A stretch of DNA of 64,000 nucleotides from Sciurus carolinensis (GCF_902686445.1 NC_062220.1:112950643-113014642); one strand, 5' to 3'; shown: positions 1 to 13,807, counted from the stretch's first letter. Numbers and translations are program-made. The notes: generated from the sequence alone by a model not told the origin.

Positions 1-115
1 GAAGAGGTGAGAAGGATGTTTTTGGACTTAGAGCTTTGAGAACAGACAATAAATTTCTCTTTGAAGCCACCCAGTTTTGTGGTTCTTGGTGACATACCTA
101 GGAAACTAAATCAGA
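1..115 (+). mobile_element. MLT1/MaLR LTR 3' end, cut by the window start
   Basis: 'aataaatttctctttgaagc' followed by 'cacccagttttgtggttctt' is the typical end of an MLT1-type LTR. Confidence 0.55.
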
Positions 116-1865
116 GGGTAATTTGTTAATTTGTAAGTTAAGCATTGAATAATTTTTTTCTTGACAGTGTGTGCTATGAGTAATATTACATAAAATCTAT
201 CAACACAATTTATTACTAATATTCCTTAAATAATTTACATAGTCTCATTTTAACTGCATATGTATGTGGTGTAATCAATGAATAAAATTCACCTCTAGTT
301 CTTAATTCACTCAAACCTGCTTCTCTGAATCATTTCCATTAAGTAGGCTTTTGCAGCATTTTTTACAATATTGGTCCAAATATGAAAACAGTGAACCAAT
401 ATAATAGCAGGTTTTAAATAATAGGAGATTTCTGTAGCAAATCCTCTCAATACTTAGGAGTCATATCCTCCCTTTCTTTTACTGGAATTTGCTGTTACCA
501 TGTACTTCAGGGGAATTGATTCCAGTTCCAGGAGCCGAATTCTGATCTAAGCTAGTAGTTCCTTGACCAGCAGCATCAGCTTTATCTGGCATATTGTCAG
601 TGTTCAATCAGGATAGAAACCACACAGAGTTTGATAGGAAAAATTTAAAAGAATTAACCATAATGAGATTGGAGTAATGAGAGATTGTCTCATTATAAAT
701 AAAGTTCTAGAGGATATAGGAATAGCGGAAATAAGGAGCAGCCTCATCCATAGGACTGAGAGGTTGTGCAAAGGAAAATGTGCCTGTGCTAACAACACAG
801 AGGGCACTTTCTATGTATTAAATTATCCCCAAATTTAACCACTTTGTAAATAATGTCTGAGAGTCAGGAATCCAGTCGTAGCTTAACTGTTTCTAACTCC
901 AGGTATGTCAGGAAGCTACAGTCATTTTAAAGTTCCAGTGGGGCCAGGAAAATCTGCTTCCAGGCTCATTTACATAAGTTATTGGCAAACCTCTCTAGTT
1001 ATTGTTTGGAGGCTCCAATTTCTCACCGCACTCAGGCCTTGCCATAGGACTGTTTGCTGACATAGTGACTGTCTTCCCCCAAAGTGTACAAGAACAAGAT
1101 GGAAGCTGCCGTCTATTTTATAATCTCAGAAGTGACATATCACACAAATGAAGGGATTACACGTGTACATAAGGACTAGGTGTTTCACAACCTTTCAGCT
1201 GAGACCTAAAGTTGGGAACTTGTTGGGGAGGGCATGGCCATGGGCCATTGACTGGCAGAGAAATGACTGTGATACTGTACCACTGGAACTTGCTGGAAAT
1301 GTACCCTTTGGAACCATGCAGTGAGTGATATAGTAAGTGAGAATATACAAAGAATATAATGAAGCCACAAGAAAGAGATTAATTCTGCTCACTGGCACCA
1401 GGAAGGGCTTTCACATTAAAGTGATGTTTTTGAAGATTAAGTAGGACTTGCCAGGCTAAGGTAGAGAAATGCATGAGCAAGGACTTCAGAGATGCAGTAC
1501 TAAAATAGGAGTTTGTCAAGAAGTAAAACATGGCTGGAGAAGAGGGAGCATGGATGACGTGGGAGTTTGAGACAGAAGGTAGAGAGGGGCTGATTTTGAA
1601 TGACTTGATAGATCTGAAGGATTTTAAAACTTTATGCAGGAAAATGAAATCAGGAAAACTTTTACTTCACATATATAATTTGTATAATCTCGAACTATTG
1701 AAATGTTTTATTTAGATTTTTTAATTTAATTTTCCATATTTTTGTTTAAAGGTAGATGTTCTTTCTCATCAAGATTTGTTTAACTTCATATTATATAAAC
1801 ATAAAGAAAACATTTCTCAATTGCCTGGAGAAATGTAATTCCTTTTTCTTCTTTCAAAACAAATT

Positions 1866-1985
1866 AGATGGAGGGCATGACGGTGTGCTCCTGTCATCTA
1901 GGCTGCTTGGGAGGCTGAGGCAGGAGGATCATCTTGAGCCCAGGAGTTGGGGGCCTGCCTGAACAACATAGACTCCATCTCTTAA
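1866..1985 (+). mobile_element. 7SL-derived SINE monomer (B1/Alu-like)
   Basis: 'ggctgcttgggaggctgagg' then 'caggaggatcatcttgagcc', a 7SL-derived monomer without an ID part. Confidence 0.65.
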
Positions 1986-2074
1986 ATATACGTGTATATA
2001 TGCTTTCCTACATATTACATATTAACAAAATGAACTAAGTTGTATGTGAGTATGGAATAGAGGGATACACTTTA

Positions 2075-2235
2075 CAGCCTTTCTCCTCAAAATGAGGTTT
2101 GAGGGCCAAGAGCACACATTTCCAGAAAACCTGTTAGGAATGCAAATCCTACCTCAGACCTAGAGAGCCACAATACATTTTAAAAAGAGGACCAGGCCCA
2201 GGAGACTCCTAAATGTGAGAAATAGTGCTCTCACT
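2075..2235 (+). repeat. MER5-like hAT DNA transposon remnant
   Basis: 'acctgttaggaatgcaaatc' followed by 'ctacctcagacct' is the MER5A-type core. Confidence 0.55.
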
Positions 2236-2439
2236 CTTTCTATGATATTGTGTAATTTTCATTTAATATGAACCTAACCTCCAACCAGTTTAATTCCTAA
2301 TATGGAAAGGTATTGACAAAAGGGTGATGGAAAGATTATGGAGAGGAGGCTAATTAAATAGTAAATTAACATTTCCCATCTTTTACAAAGACACTGAAGT
2401 ATAGAGTAATTATTACTTGGATAGGCCTATTGCTACTTT

Positions 2440-2860
2440 TCTGTCACTTATTTGCTTTCAAATTGGGGCAAGTTACTTAACTACATTGACTTGACTTTCT
2501 TACCTCATCAACTTGTTAAAAATTAAATTGAAAGTTTAATTGAAGTTCTTAATATAGTTGTATTATGTTTGTTAAAAGTTTGTAGTAAAGGGCTTGGGAT
2601 GTGGCTCAGTGGTAGAGTGCTTGCCTAGTATGTGTGAGGCACTGGGTTTGATCTTCAGCATCACATAAAAATAAATAAAATAGAGTTATTGTGTCCATCT
2701 ACAAAAAATATGTTTTAAAAGTTTGTAGTAATAATAGTTATAACTGCCCCATCCCTACATAATTTTTATAATGGTTAATTAAGTTAATACATTTAAAACA
2801 TTCAGAACAGTGCCTGATATAAGTAATTAGCTATACATAGTTACTGATGCATAGGTAAGT
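2440..2860 (-). repeat. MIR SINE remnant split by the ID at 2589-2715
   Basis: 'ggcaagttacttaactacat' on the left and 'cattcagaacagtgcctgat' on the right are consecutive MIR segments. Confidence 0.6.
2589..2715 (+). mobile_element. ID SINE nested in a MIR
   Basis: ID head 'ggcttgggatgtggctcagt', B box-like 'gggtttgatc' and the A/T-rich tail typical of squirrel ID. Perfect 16-bp duplication TAAAAGTTTGTAGTAA at 2573-2588 and 2716-2731. Confidence 0.9.
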
Positions 2861-3649
2861 AGTAAGAGTTTAGTTGATAGTGTAGTTGGTAGTAGCTATT
2901 AACATTGTACATTGTTTTATAAAATGTGATAATGACAATTTACTTTAAAATGTATGTTTTCAGATGAATACACAAAATATTACATACTCTTTGCTTTTAT
3001 AAAATTCTTATAATGATTAATTTTCTTGTGATTATGATGTATTTGCATTAGAGATTATACACAGATTATCAATAACTATGTCACACAGCAAACTGGATTG
3101 AGATGTGTTTAGGATAGGTAATCTAGAATAGTTTCTATCATGAGTTTGGCATAAGAAAAACAGAACTAGATGTGCTTAGATAAACCAATCCCTATGTTTT
3201 TTGGAGAATAAACTATTTTAAACCTCTAAGCAAATAGCATTTTCTTGATATAGATTCAGTTTAGGTAAGGACCTGTTTGTCATAAATATTGCTAGTGAAG
3301 GTAGATGTTTCTACAGACCTTCTAATTCTTTACTGTGGAATGGTGCAGTTCCCATGTTCACTTTCCCTTTTCATAATTAACTTTGTGATAAGGATTATGG
3401 ATTATTTTATTCATTTTTGTTTCACAGAATGGAGTGTTAGCAAACCAAACCCAAGGCCTTTCATATGTGTAAGACATCACAGAGCATCTTACAAATAAGA
3501 TACTTGGAGATCTGAGATTATGAAATGTACTGTATTCTAACAAAACAGTTTAGTAAAACCTTTCCTAAGAAAGATCTACCGATGTATATATCATCTCATA
3601 CAAGATGTGGATCTAAAAGCTATTTTTACTATCTTCAAAACTTGTAGGC

Positions 3650-3800
3650 AAGTTTTTCTTAACTTCAGTTTTTTCGTCTATTCCCTGGGGATGATAATAC
3701 TGTTTTTAGTATTATCCAGAGGGTTAAATTAGATGAAGGGTCTTAAGTGCCTACCATGTGTCAGGAGTATGTGAATTATATTATTAGTAAGCACTCCTAG
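3650..3800 (-). repeat. MIR SINE remnant
   Basis: 'cctggggatgataatactgt' and 'gtgcctaccatgtgtcagga' fit a diverged MIR. Confidence 0.45.
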
Positions 3801-4060
3801 TACACTTTGTACAACAAGTTTGATTTATGCATAAATGTTCAGAAATTACTGTTGTGTTTTTCAGAGTTATAACACTTTCTGTATTTTTATATATGGCAGT
3901 TGTATTTCCTCAATCCAGCACTATATTTTTATTAAGAAAATACAGGAGAACATTATTATTTTAGAAAAAGGATGATTGCCGATTGCCTATTCCTTACTTT
4001 TCAGATAGAACTACTTATTTCTTCAGGAAATACCATTGTCTTTCACTAAATACCTTTTTT

Positions 4061-4270
4061 TTTTTTTTTTTGGTACCAGGAATAAAACCCAGGGGTGCTT
4101 AATCACTGAACTACATCCTCAGCTCTTTCTTTTGTATTTTATTTAGAGACAGTGTCTTATTGAGTTGCTTAGAACCTCGCCAAGTTTTTGAGGCTGACTT
4201 TGAACTTGAAATCCTCCTGTCTCAGTCTCCTGTGCTGCTGGGATCACAAGCAGGCACCACTGTGCCAGGC
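4061..4270 (-). mobile_element. B1-dID composite SINE, minus strand
   Basis: T-run, then ID part ('ccactgaactacatcctcag' type), then 7SL/B1-like part ('ctgggatcacaagcaggcac'). An imperfect duplication TAAATACC/TAACTACC flanks it. Confidence 0.85.
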
Positions 4271-5076
4271 TAACTACCTTTTTTATGTTATCTTTGTACT
4301 TCATCACAGAACACCACCCCTGCTACTTTCCACATGGCAAACTTCATAAGACTCATGCTAGGTGTGTCTTTCTCCATGAAGCTTTCTCAGAATTGTTAAC
4401 CATGTTAAAGCCATTTGAAGGGTTAAATAAGAAGTTGTGCTAGTTTTCTATTAATAACATTATAATAAAATACCACAAATTTAGCAGCTTACAATAGCAT
4501 CTGTTTATTTTCTCTGGGTTCTGTTAAGTCAGAAGTCAGGGTGTAGCTCACCTGTTTCCTCTGTTCAGTATTGCTCCAGTTTTTAGTAGACCTGTGTTCT
4601 TTTATGGAGGTTCTGGGGGATGAACTGCTTTCAGTTTCATTCAGGTGATTGACCAATTTCAGATCCTTGTGGTTTTAGGACTGTGATGCACATTTCCTTG
4701 CTGGCTGTTGGCCATGCTGTTCTCCCTACAATTTCCCAACTCCGCACTACCCAAGTCCTTGTGATTTTCATGTGACCTCTTCAGCAACAGTACATTGAGT
4801 CTCTTTCATATTTCACATTGCTTTCTCATCACCTTCTGTCATAGCTCTCAGAGTTCTCTGCTTTTAATGGCTCTTGGGATTGAATTGTCCCCACCTGGAT
4901 AACTCAGTATACTCTCTGTAAAATAAAATACTGAATATTTTATCATATATTAAGTTAATATACTATTATATTATATTTGCTAAGCCTGTTAGATCCAGTA
5001 TAAAACAGATTAGAAGTCTCTTTTATATGAGAAAGTTAGAAAAGAGGAACTAAAAAATGTAACTTAAAGTGCAACT

Positions 5077-5274
5077 CTGGGTATGTTGGCACACACCTGT
5101 AAACCCAGCTATTCAAGAGACTGAAGACAGAAGATCATTAGGTTTGAGGCCAGCCTATGCAACTTAGCAAGTCTATCTCAAAATAAAAAGGACTGGGGGT
5201 AGATAACTCAGTGGTAAAGAGCTTGCTTATGTGCAAGAGGCACTGGTTTCAATCCCTAGTACTGGGGGGAAAAG
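5077..5274 (+). mobile_element. B1-dID composite SINE, plus strand
   Basis: 7SL-like left part 'gttggcacacacctgtaaac' joined to an ID right part 'ctcagtggtaaagagcttgc'. Diverged. Confidence 0.82.
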
Positions 5275-5365
5275 GGCAGAAGAATGATTTTTGCAGTGAA
5301 ATTATTACAGATATTAAACAATTCACATTAAAAATATACATCATAAATATGAGAAATGAAGATTT

Positions 5366-5463
5366 TTTTTAAATATTTTTTTTAGTTGTAGGTGGACACA
5401 ATACCCCTATTTCATTTTTATGTGGTGCTGAGCACTCTACCACTAAGCCATAACCCCAGCCCC
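5366..5463 (-). mobile_element. ID SINE, minus strand, internally shortened
   Basis: Ends '...ccataaccccagccc' with a T-rich tail at the left. A 15-bp duplication GAGAAATGAAGATTT flanks it (5351-5365, 5464-5478). The middle of the ID body is missing. Confidence 0.85.
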
Positions 5464-6195
5464 GAGAAATGAAGATTTAATAGCATATGCTTTGGAATAA
5501 AGTTCTTGACTGAACTGCATATGAATGTGAGTTAGGCTTACATTCACAACAATAAACATAAAACTCTGATGTACAAATATCTTGATTAGGTTTTATTTAC
5601 TTATAACAAGAAATCTAGAGGTAGACAATTATTGGTCTTGATACACTTCAAAAGTATTAGGACCAGGATCTGCTGTAGCTCTAGATATCATATTCAGGTT
5701 TTCACTAGAAAGAGAAAAGACGTGCCTATTCCCTCTCCCCCCCCAACCCCCCGCCTCTTTCTCTCTCATTTATCAATAAAAATAACAACTTTCAAGATGA
5801 AGATTTTCACTTAGGTCTCATTGGTCAGAACTATGTCACATGGCTTCCCTTTTTCTTATAGAAAGACTGGGAGAACAGTAGCTCTTCTAGGGATGGATGT
5901 GTTGCAGTTATGACTATAACCATAATTCTTCTAACAAGGAGGTATGCAGAATAGATAAATCTACCTTATAGGTTCTGCCATACCAGGTATTACAAAGAGG
6001 TATTACATTTTTTTCTTGAGCCAATTATTCTGCATCTCTTTGATTGTAGCAGAAGACAAAGGTTAAGACTCAGAAAGATTAAGTTACTAATTTGACGTCA
6101 GAGTTATTTGTCAGTTGTATGATGAATCAGACAATTATTCTTTATGGAACATTTGTCAACAGCTTGCTAGGTTGGCTCTGGAGTATCTGCTAAAA

Positions 6196-6512
6196 TACCA
6201 TTGGGAGATGGTGGTACTTTTAAGAGTGGGGTCTTGTTGAAGGAAGTTAGGTCTTTGGGGGGCATGTCTTTGAGAGGGATATTGGGAACCTGCCATTTTT
6301 CTCTCTCTGCTTCTTCAGGACCATAAGGTGGGCAGTTTTGCTCTGTAGTGGACTCCTACTATGTTCTACTGTACTGTCAGATGCTCAGAATGACAAGGCT
6401 AAGTGACCATGTACTAAAATCTCTGAACCATAAACCAAAATAAATCTTTTTATCCTTATAAGTTGGTTATCTTATGTCTTTCATTCTAGTGATGCAAAAC
6501 TGACTAACATAG
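6196..6512 (+). mobile_element. MaLR LTR, plus strand, 5'-truncated
   Basis: Plus-strand MaLR wording: 'gggagatggtggtactttta', a poly(A)-signal region 'aaccaaaataaatctttt' and the end 'gcaaaactgactaacata'. Confidence 0.68.
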
Positions 6513-7060
6513 CAACAAAATAAGACACACAAGTATATTATCAAGACAATAGGAAATGTCAAATCTTGAAAAATTTTTAGTAAGCAAGTATTGGTAAAAT
6601 GGAGTCTATTTATATTACATCACCTCTGAAATATCATTGATATTGAAATCATTGGTGTGCTTTATCATTTTATATAAGCATATTTGTAAAGAAGTTCATA
6701 AAGTTGCTATTTGTCTTAAATTTCTAGCTTACATTTTTTAATAAGAGAAGGTATTTTACCACCGTGTTTGAGTAGGAATTATTGTAATTTACTACTCTAA
6801 CTTTTAATGAAGAGATATAATTTTGAAAGCCAATATTATGTATTAGATACTGAGTAGAATCCATAGTCTACCTGTGCATTATAATCTTGTGCAAATGATA
6901 AATATTATGATAAGTAGGGAAAAAGCATACTCAATACCTATATGATTGTTGAAATATATACCTATAAATTTAAATCCTCTGACAAAATTAGTTGGATATC
7001 TCAGCTAATGCTTATTATGGCTTAAAAATGTGGGCAGGCATGGGGATTTTAAAGGTATTG

Positions 7061-9015
7061 CAGGCATACCTCATTTTATTGTAGTTTACTTTATTGATTG
7101 CATTTCATAGATAATGGTGTTTTTAGCACATTGAAGATTTGTGGGAATTCTGGACTGAGCAAGTCTACCCAAAGTCAACAGCACGTGTTTGCTTCATATT
7201 TCTTTGTCTCCTTTTAGTAATTCTCACAGTATTTCAAACTTTTTCATCATTATTATATATTTTATGATGATCTGTGATCCACTAGTGACCTTTGATATTA
7301 CTGTTATAATTGTTTTGGAGCACCATGAGATGTGCTAGTTTAAGATGGAAAACTTAAGTGTACATTCTGACTGCTCTACTGGCCATTCCCCTATTTCTTT
7401 AGTTTTTCTTAGACCTCTGTATTGTCTAAGACACAACAATATTGAAATTAGGCCAGTTAGTAATCCTATAGTGGCTTCTAAGGACAGTGAACGAAAGAGT
7501 CACACATCTTTCAGTTTAAATCAGAAGCTAGAAATTATTAGATTTAGTGATGAAGGTGTCTCAAAAGCTAAGATAGACCCAAAGCTAGGTCTCTTCTGCT
7601 AAACAGTAGCCAAATTATGAATGCAAAAGAAAAGTTCTTGAGGGAAATTAGAAGTACTACTTCAGTGAACACAGGAAAGATAAGAAAGTGACTTTGGAGA
7701 AAGTTTTAGTGAACAGGACTGCCACAGCAGTCCCTAAAGCTAAAACCTAATTCAGAAAAAGGCCCTAAGTCTTTTCAGTGCTGTGAAGACTGAGAAGAGG
7801 GAAGGAAACTACAGAAGAATTTTTTGAAGCAAGATTCATAAGTTTAAGAGGCCATCTCCATAAAATAAAAGTGGAAGATGAAGTAGCAACTGCTAATATA
7901 GAAGCTGTGGAAAGTCATCCAGAATATCTAGCTCAGATAGTTGATGAAGGTGAGGTTACATTCAACAACAGACATTCAAGGCAAACAAAATAGCCTTCTC
8001 TTGGAAGATGATGCCATCTAGGATTTTCAGAGCTAGAGAGCAGAAGTCAATGCCTCACTTAAAGATTCAAAGGACAGGCTGAGACTCTTTTTAGGGGCTC
8101 ATGCAGCTGGTGGCTTTATGTTGAAGCTGATGCTCATTGACCATTCTGAAAATCCTAGAGCCCCTGAGAGTTAGTTATACCAAATCTACTCTGTCTGTGT
8201 TCCGTAAATGGAACAAGAGAGCCTGGACAATAACACATCTGTTTCTGATATGGTGTCCTGACTATTTTATAAAGCCCACTTTTGAGAACTGCTGCTTAGA
8301 AAAAAAAAAATCATTTAAAAATACTAATACTCATGGACAACACACTTGGTCACCCTAGAACTATTATGGAGATGTACATGAGTCTAATGTTTTCATGCCT
8401 GCTAACACAAGATTCATTCTTCAGCCCATAGATCAAAATAATTTCAACTTTGAGTCCTATTATTTAAGAAATATATTTTGTAAGGCTGTAACTGACATGG
8501 ATAGTGATTCCTCTGATCGATCTGGGCAAAGTAAATGAAAAACTTTCTGGAAAGGATTCTTCATTTTAGATACCATTGAGGGCAGCATTTGTGTGGTGAG
8601 ATCAAACTAATGAACATTAACAGGAGTTTGGAAGAAGCTGATTTTCACCCTTATGTATGACTGTGAGGGATTCAAGACTTCAGGGGAGTCTTGCAAATGT
8701 AGTGAAAATAGAGAAATAGAAAACAGAGAACTAGAAACAGAACCCAAAGATGTGCCTAAGTTGCTGCAACCTCATTATAGAACTTGGAGTTGCTTTGTTA
8801 TAGATGAGCAAAAACATATTTTTTAGTTGGAATCTACACCTGATGAAGATGCTCTGAGCATTGCTTAAGGAACAACAAAGGATTTAGGATACATAAGCTT
8901 AGTGTTAAAGCAGTGGCAGAACTTGAGAGGATTGACTAGTTTAGAAAAACTTCTACTGTAGGAAAAATGCAGTCAAATGGCATCACTTGTTATATGAAAA
9001 TCTTTCACAAAAGCA
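7061..9015 (+). mobile_element. Tigger1-like DNA transposon remnant (pogo/Tc1 group), decayed
   Basis: It begins with the Tigger terminal sequence CAGGCATACCTCATTTTATT and continues through the leader and a decayed transposase. Decayed coding stretches include SFSLNQKLEIIRFSDEGVSK near 7510-7570 (the N-terminal helix-turn-helix region) and later pieces around 8140-8340 that resemble the DDE catalytic domain (AWTITHLF). Many stops and frameshifts break the frame. Similarity fades after about 9015 and no right terminal inverted repeat is visible, so the 3' end is missing. This is a fossil element with no activity expected. Confidence 0.85.
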
Positions 9016-9899
9016 TTAATAACTACTAAAGACAATGGGGAAGTGGATGAATCGGAGAAGGGATCCCCAAATTTTGTCAAAATATATCTCTAACCAAATT
9101 TGGTTATAGACTTAAAGATACATAGCTGAAACAAAAGATCTGAACTGGGACAGCTGCTGCCCAAGAAACAGAATTTGCAATTCAATACAAATAGGATAAC
9201 ACTACACATTTGCATTCTAGTTACCATACAAAATTACCTGATGTATGAAGAACCAAGAAAATAGGAGAGAAAAATAATTTTCTCTCTATCCTTTGGTGTG
9301 CTTAGTTGGGGCAGACATCTATAACAAAAAAGACAGATTAATAAGAGAAAAACAGAGGATTTTTAATTTGTATAGTGTATTTTCCATATGAATTGGAGGT
9401 ACCCAGGGAGTGAGTAAATCTCAGAGATGGCTTCAAAGTCTGCTTATATTACATCTTTAATAAAAAACAGTAAATTTTTAAAGAATTGACAAAGGAAAAG
9501 AACTTTGAATTTTTATGCACGCTAATTGTGGAAAGGCAAATAAATGAGAATTTTTTATATAGATTCCTCTGGTAACTTCTCCAGGCTGATTGATGCCTAA
9601 AGTTGTCTTGTTGAGAGAAGACAGACATTTTTGTAAATTTATGTCCTGCTTTTAAGGCAGTGGGGGAAGACAGAAAGCTGTTCTTGTATTGTTTCTTCTC
9701 TGTTGCCTTCAACTCAGAATAAATAATCCTTATGTCAAAAAGGCATGTTTTAGGGTGGCATAGTTTTCTCTTCTACGATAGAAACATGTTTTCAAGAGAA
9801 AAGAAAATTAGCTCCACCCAACCCTGAAATGAAACTAACAGGCAGGATTTTAAAGTGAGTACTGTAACTGGCTTTCACAAAGCAAAACAAAATATGCTT

Positions 9900-10450
9900 T
9901 CAGTGAATAAAAAGATAGAAAATCTCAGCAGGGAAATAGAAAGGCAATAAACAATATTATGGGTAGTCTAGAATTAATAAAGACAACATCTGATGTTTAA
10001 AAGCTACTGGATGTATTTAGAGGAAAAAAGGTGACTGAATTTGAAAATAGATTAATAGACTTTATTCATTGTGAAAAATACAGAAAATATTGAAAAAATA
10101 AAAAGGAACAGGGCTTCAAGGACTTATTACATTATATCAAACAGTCCTACATAATTGGAATCATAGAAAGAATGCAGAGAAAGAATGAGACAAAAATAAT
10201 TTGAAGAAATAGCGGGTGAGAATTTACAAATTCAGTGAAAGAAATTTAAAGAGCAAATCTTGAATAGAGTAGGGGAAAAACAACACATTTATAGGTAACA
10301 TGATTAATGTCTGATTTCTAGTTAGAAAATCATGGAGAGTGGAGAAGAGTGAAAAAAACATGAAAGTACTAAAAGAAACTATCATCTAGAATTCTTTACT
10401 CAGTGAAAACATCCTTCAAGAATGAAGGTAAAATGCATTTCATATTAAAA
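9900..10450 (+). mobile_element. Ancient L1 ORF1-region remnant
   Basis: A-rich sequence with the order of an old mammalian L1 ORF1 end, including 'ctagaattctttactcagtg' followed by 'aaaacatccttcaagaatga'. It is non-coding and highly diverged. Confidence 0.55.
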
Positions 10451-11519
10451 AAAAATCCAAGACTCCTGAGAGAACTTGTAATTGCAGAACTGTGTACTGA
10501 AATGGTGACATTTAAGGGGGTAGAGGCAAATTTTTTCCTATTCTTTTACCTCTTAATTTGTTTATAAAACAGGTTGTAGTTGAAAATTGCATTCGTTACA
10601 TCCTTATGCCAAAGTAACTCCATTTTGAAAATCATCACCTGCCTACCCAGGCATGACCTTCCTGGTAGGCCCACCCCAAAGAGTCCCTGACCACTGAAAC
10701 CACAGCGAAGAGGCCAAATAACAATCACAGGGCCAGACAACTTTTTTTTAACGACTCCATTGTATGTGACTATATAGTTAAAAAGTTTTTCCTGCAGACT
10801 GCTGCACCTTGCAGAGAGGCAGCCTGACAGACTGTCTGTTAGTAAACTTTTACTTGAACTCAGAGCTGTGTCTCTTGTGGATATTTATGCCAGCTACCCT
10901 AATAGCATTATTATTTTGTAGGATCCATTGCCCATGTATTGGATATATAGATATCAGGTATAACAGAAAGGACTCGGGGTAGGGTCTGAACCTAGCAGGT
11001 TCAGAGTTTCTGCATTTTACATTATGAAGTGGCACATTACTAATTGCAAGTGGATTGTGAAAAGGTATGGATATTTCTTTTGTCCTCCAGATCAACAGCT
11101 AAAACTAATTTTCCTGCTAAAAGTTCAGCAGGAAAATTAAAATACCTTTCTAAATATATTCAAACAATCCAAAAACTGTGGGAAGGCAAGAAAGAAGTTA
11201 CCAGAGGAACAGATAGAGAGGATAAGTAGAAAAACGAATAACTTGATCAAATCCAAATCAATTAATTAAATACTCCAAATGAGACAATCATAGTGAATTA
11301 ACAACTAAAACTAAAATCAAACAAACTGAAGAAGTTAAGAATGTGCCATCCCAAACTCTGCAGAGTTGGTGTATTGATTATTTCAAGCTGAAATTATTTG
11401 AGAAACTTTAACTTCCATTTGGCCATTCTTTTCATACAAAAAGCAAGATTAAAGATTCTTTTGGGAGAGAAATCCTTGTACCGAGGTAGGAAAATAGCCT
11501 TTATCACCAGACACTGGTG

Positions 11520-11900
11520 TGTTAGTCAACTTTCTGTTTCTGGGACAAAATACCTGAGATAATCAACTTATTAGAAAGATTTATTTTGGCTCCTGGTTTC
11601 AGAGATTTTTGTCAATGGTCAATTGACTTCTGTCTTTCGGGCCTCTGGTAATACAGCACATCATGACAGGAAACACATGGTGGAGCAAAGCTGCTCACTT
11701 TATGGTGCTGAGGTTGCAAAGAGAGGAAGGGGCCAGGAATCCCAATAGCCCTTTCAGTGGAATGCCCTCAATGGCCTAATTTCCTTCTACTAAGCCCCAA
11801 CTACTAGAGGTTCCATCACATCCCAATAGCACCACAGGCTAGTGACCAAGCCTTAGCATATGGGTCTTTGGGAGATATTTTAAGATCTGAACCATAACAA
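11520..11900 (-). mobile_element. ERVL-MaLR LTR (MT/MST-like)
   Basis: Starts TGTTAGTCAACTTTCTG and ends near ACCATAACA, the minus-strand layout of a mammalian MaLR LTR, including a 'gatttattttggctcctggt' block. Flanks CTGGTG/CTAGTG are a possible imperfect target duplication. Confidence 0.75.
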
Positions 11901-13807
11901 CTAGTGATTTGGGCTGTAATGAAGCCAAATAAATAAGTTCATTGAATCAACCCTTATTTTACATTTGACTTTATATCCCTTTCATATTTCACTTCGTGAC
12001 ATCCTAGAATTTACTACTGTTGTTCAGAGATTAGTCATTCCTTCCTTTGCAAATTATTGTCTAAAAATAAAAATAAAAGCATTGGTTTGGGCATTTTCTT
12101 TAGACTTCATTCTGTTTGAAAATTCACATGTGCATGTAAAATTAATAAAACAGGTAGGCTTTTCTCTTGCTAATCAGCTCTTTCATTAATTCAGTTCCTA
12201 AATCCAGCCAAAGAGCCCACATAAGAACTAAAGAATGATAGAGGAGATTTCTCCCTCCTGACAAAACAAAACAAAGAAGAGCTAACTATATGCTATCCAA
12301 GATATGCACTTTAACTCTGAGTACAGAGAGACTGAAAATAAATGGACAGCAAAAGTAAGCATCAATAAGAAAACTGAAGTAACTATATTAATATTAGATT
12401 TTGTGACAAGAAGATAAAGAGGGTATTAGGTTTTAAATATTAACTTTTGATTGGTTTTGTCCTGAATGTACACAGAAATTTCCTGGATCAGAGATTTTTT
12501 GTTATTTACCAGACAGCACGTAGCAGTTGGTTCCCTGTGACCCAGTTCTTAATTGCAGGGTGATACAGTGAAGGTGGGATCTGCTGTCCTACATGCACAG
12601 AGTCTGTATTGTAGGCAAGAATGAAGAAAAAATAAATTTTCTACTCTTTTTATAAAGGGGAAAGAGACAATGTCTGCCCTTCCCCTTCTAGGAGAATCTT
12701 ATTGTAAATGTCTTACTCTAATCCTTTGGAACGTACAGTAATTTCTGTATGAAAAAGACCAGCCCATTGTCCAGTTTTACCTTTTCTCATCCCTTTTTGA
12801 GATGGAAATCTGTATTTCCAGGGGTTAACCACTTGGAATTTTCATTACATATGTAGTTGCAAATTAATTCTTAATGTTTGAATCCAGAATCCCAAATTTG
12901 ATTAAAATTTGCCCTGAAGCCTCTAATTGTACAACACAGATATTTTTCCATAGTCTCACAACAGGACATTTCACTATGAAAATGAGTCAATTTTTTAGGA
13001 AGATTTAATAGTCAAATTTGTGTATGCCATATAACAACTTTAAAAGAAAAAAACAATTTAAAAGAAAAAAATAACCATTAAAGGGAGAAATGAAATTCCA
13101 CAATCATAAACTAGTTTTAAGACCCTTCACAATTGACATAGCAAATAGACTTTTAAAAATCAAAAAAAGTGTAAGAGATTCTACTACATATTTAAGAATA
13201 TTGCATATTTCTGTTGGAAAAGACTGCCAGAAATTAAAAGAATACCTGTTTCCTTTGTTCTTACCAGCCTTAGAATTTAATATTTTTTTAAATGTATTCT
13301 CTGTTAGTCTGACAGGGAAACCATGGTACTTATTGTTATTTGCAGTTCATGAATCACCAAGGAATTGAACATTTTGTACATGCTTACCACTTGATTTTTC
13401 TTTTGTGAAAGATGCATTAATAATTTGGGTTGACTTCAGTATTATGTTCTTTTTTGATTTATAATATCTTATATTGCAAGTGTTTTTCATTTGTCATTAA
13501 TTTTTAAATCATCTTATGTTCTTTACCTTATAGAAGCTAAAATGTTTCTGTAGCCAAATCTCTTTTTCTGTTTATTTTTGTTTTCTGCAAGTTATTTTTT
13601 GTGATCCTACTTGTGAGTTGTATTCACCACAGGACATTATCTCAGTAAGATATTAACCCTATAAAAGTCAGGGTAGTATCCAGGTAGATATTGAGAGGGA
13701 CTAAGTAAAATAAGTTCTCTGTTATGTCCATGCGACTTACACTGTCATTGTGACATTGTCCTCCTGTTCTTGTGCAATTTAAATTTATCTTTTCTTTTGC
13801 TTCTTAG

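Larger units (their letters stand above)
1..13807 (+). other. LANCL2: LANCL2 intron 1 (3' part; exon 1 is outside the window)
   Basis: Non-coding sequence ending at the AG acceptor of the first visible LANCL2 exon. It holds a MaLR-type LTR end, MER5 and MIR pieces, ID and B1-dID SINEs, a MaLR LTR at 6196-6512, a Tigger1-like transposon at 7061-9015, an old L1 fragment at about 9.9-10.45 kb and another MaLR LTR at 11520-11900. I recognise nothing in 120-480, 600-1860, 2870-3640, 5480-6190, 10.9-11.5 kb and 11.9-13.8 kb. The stretches 9.28-9.80 kb and 10.52-10.95 kb look like old LTR sequence but I cannot name the family. Confidence 0.85.

Noticed and set aside
7345..7602. Small host gene with an 85-residue product
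   Set aside because: It is the decayed start of the Tigger1-like transposase with leader sequence, not a host gene.
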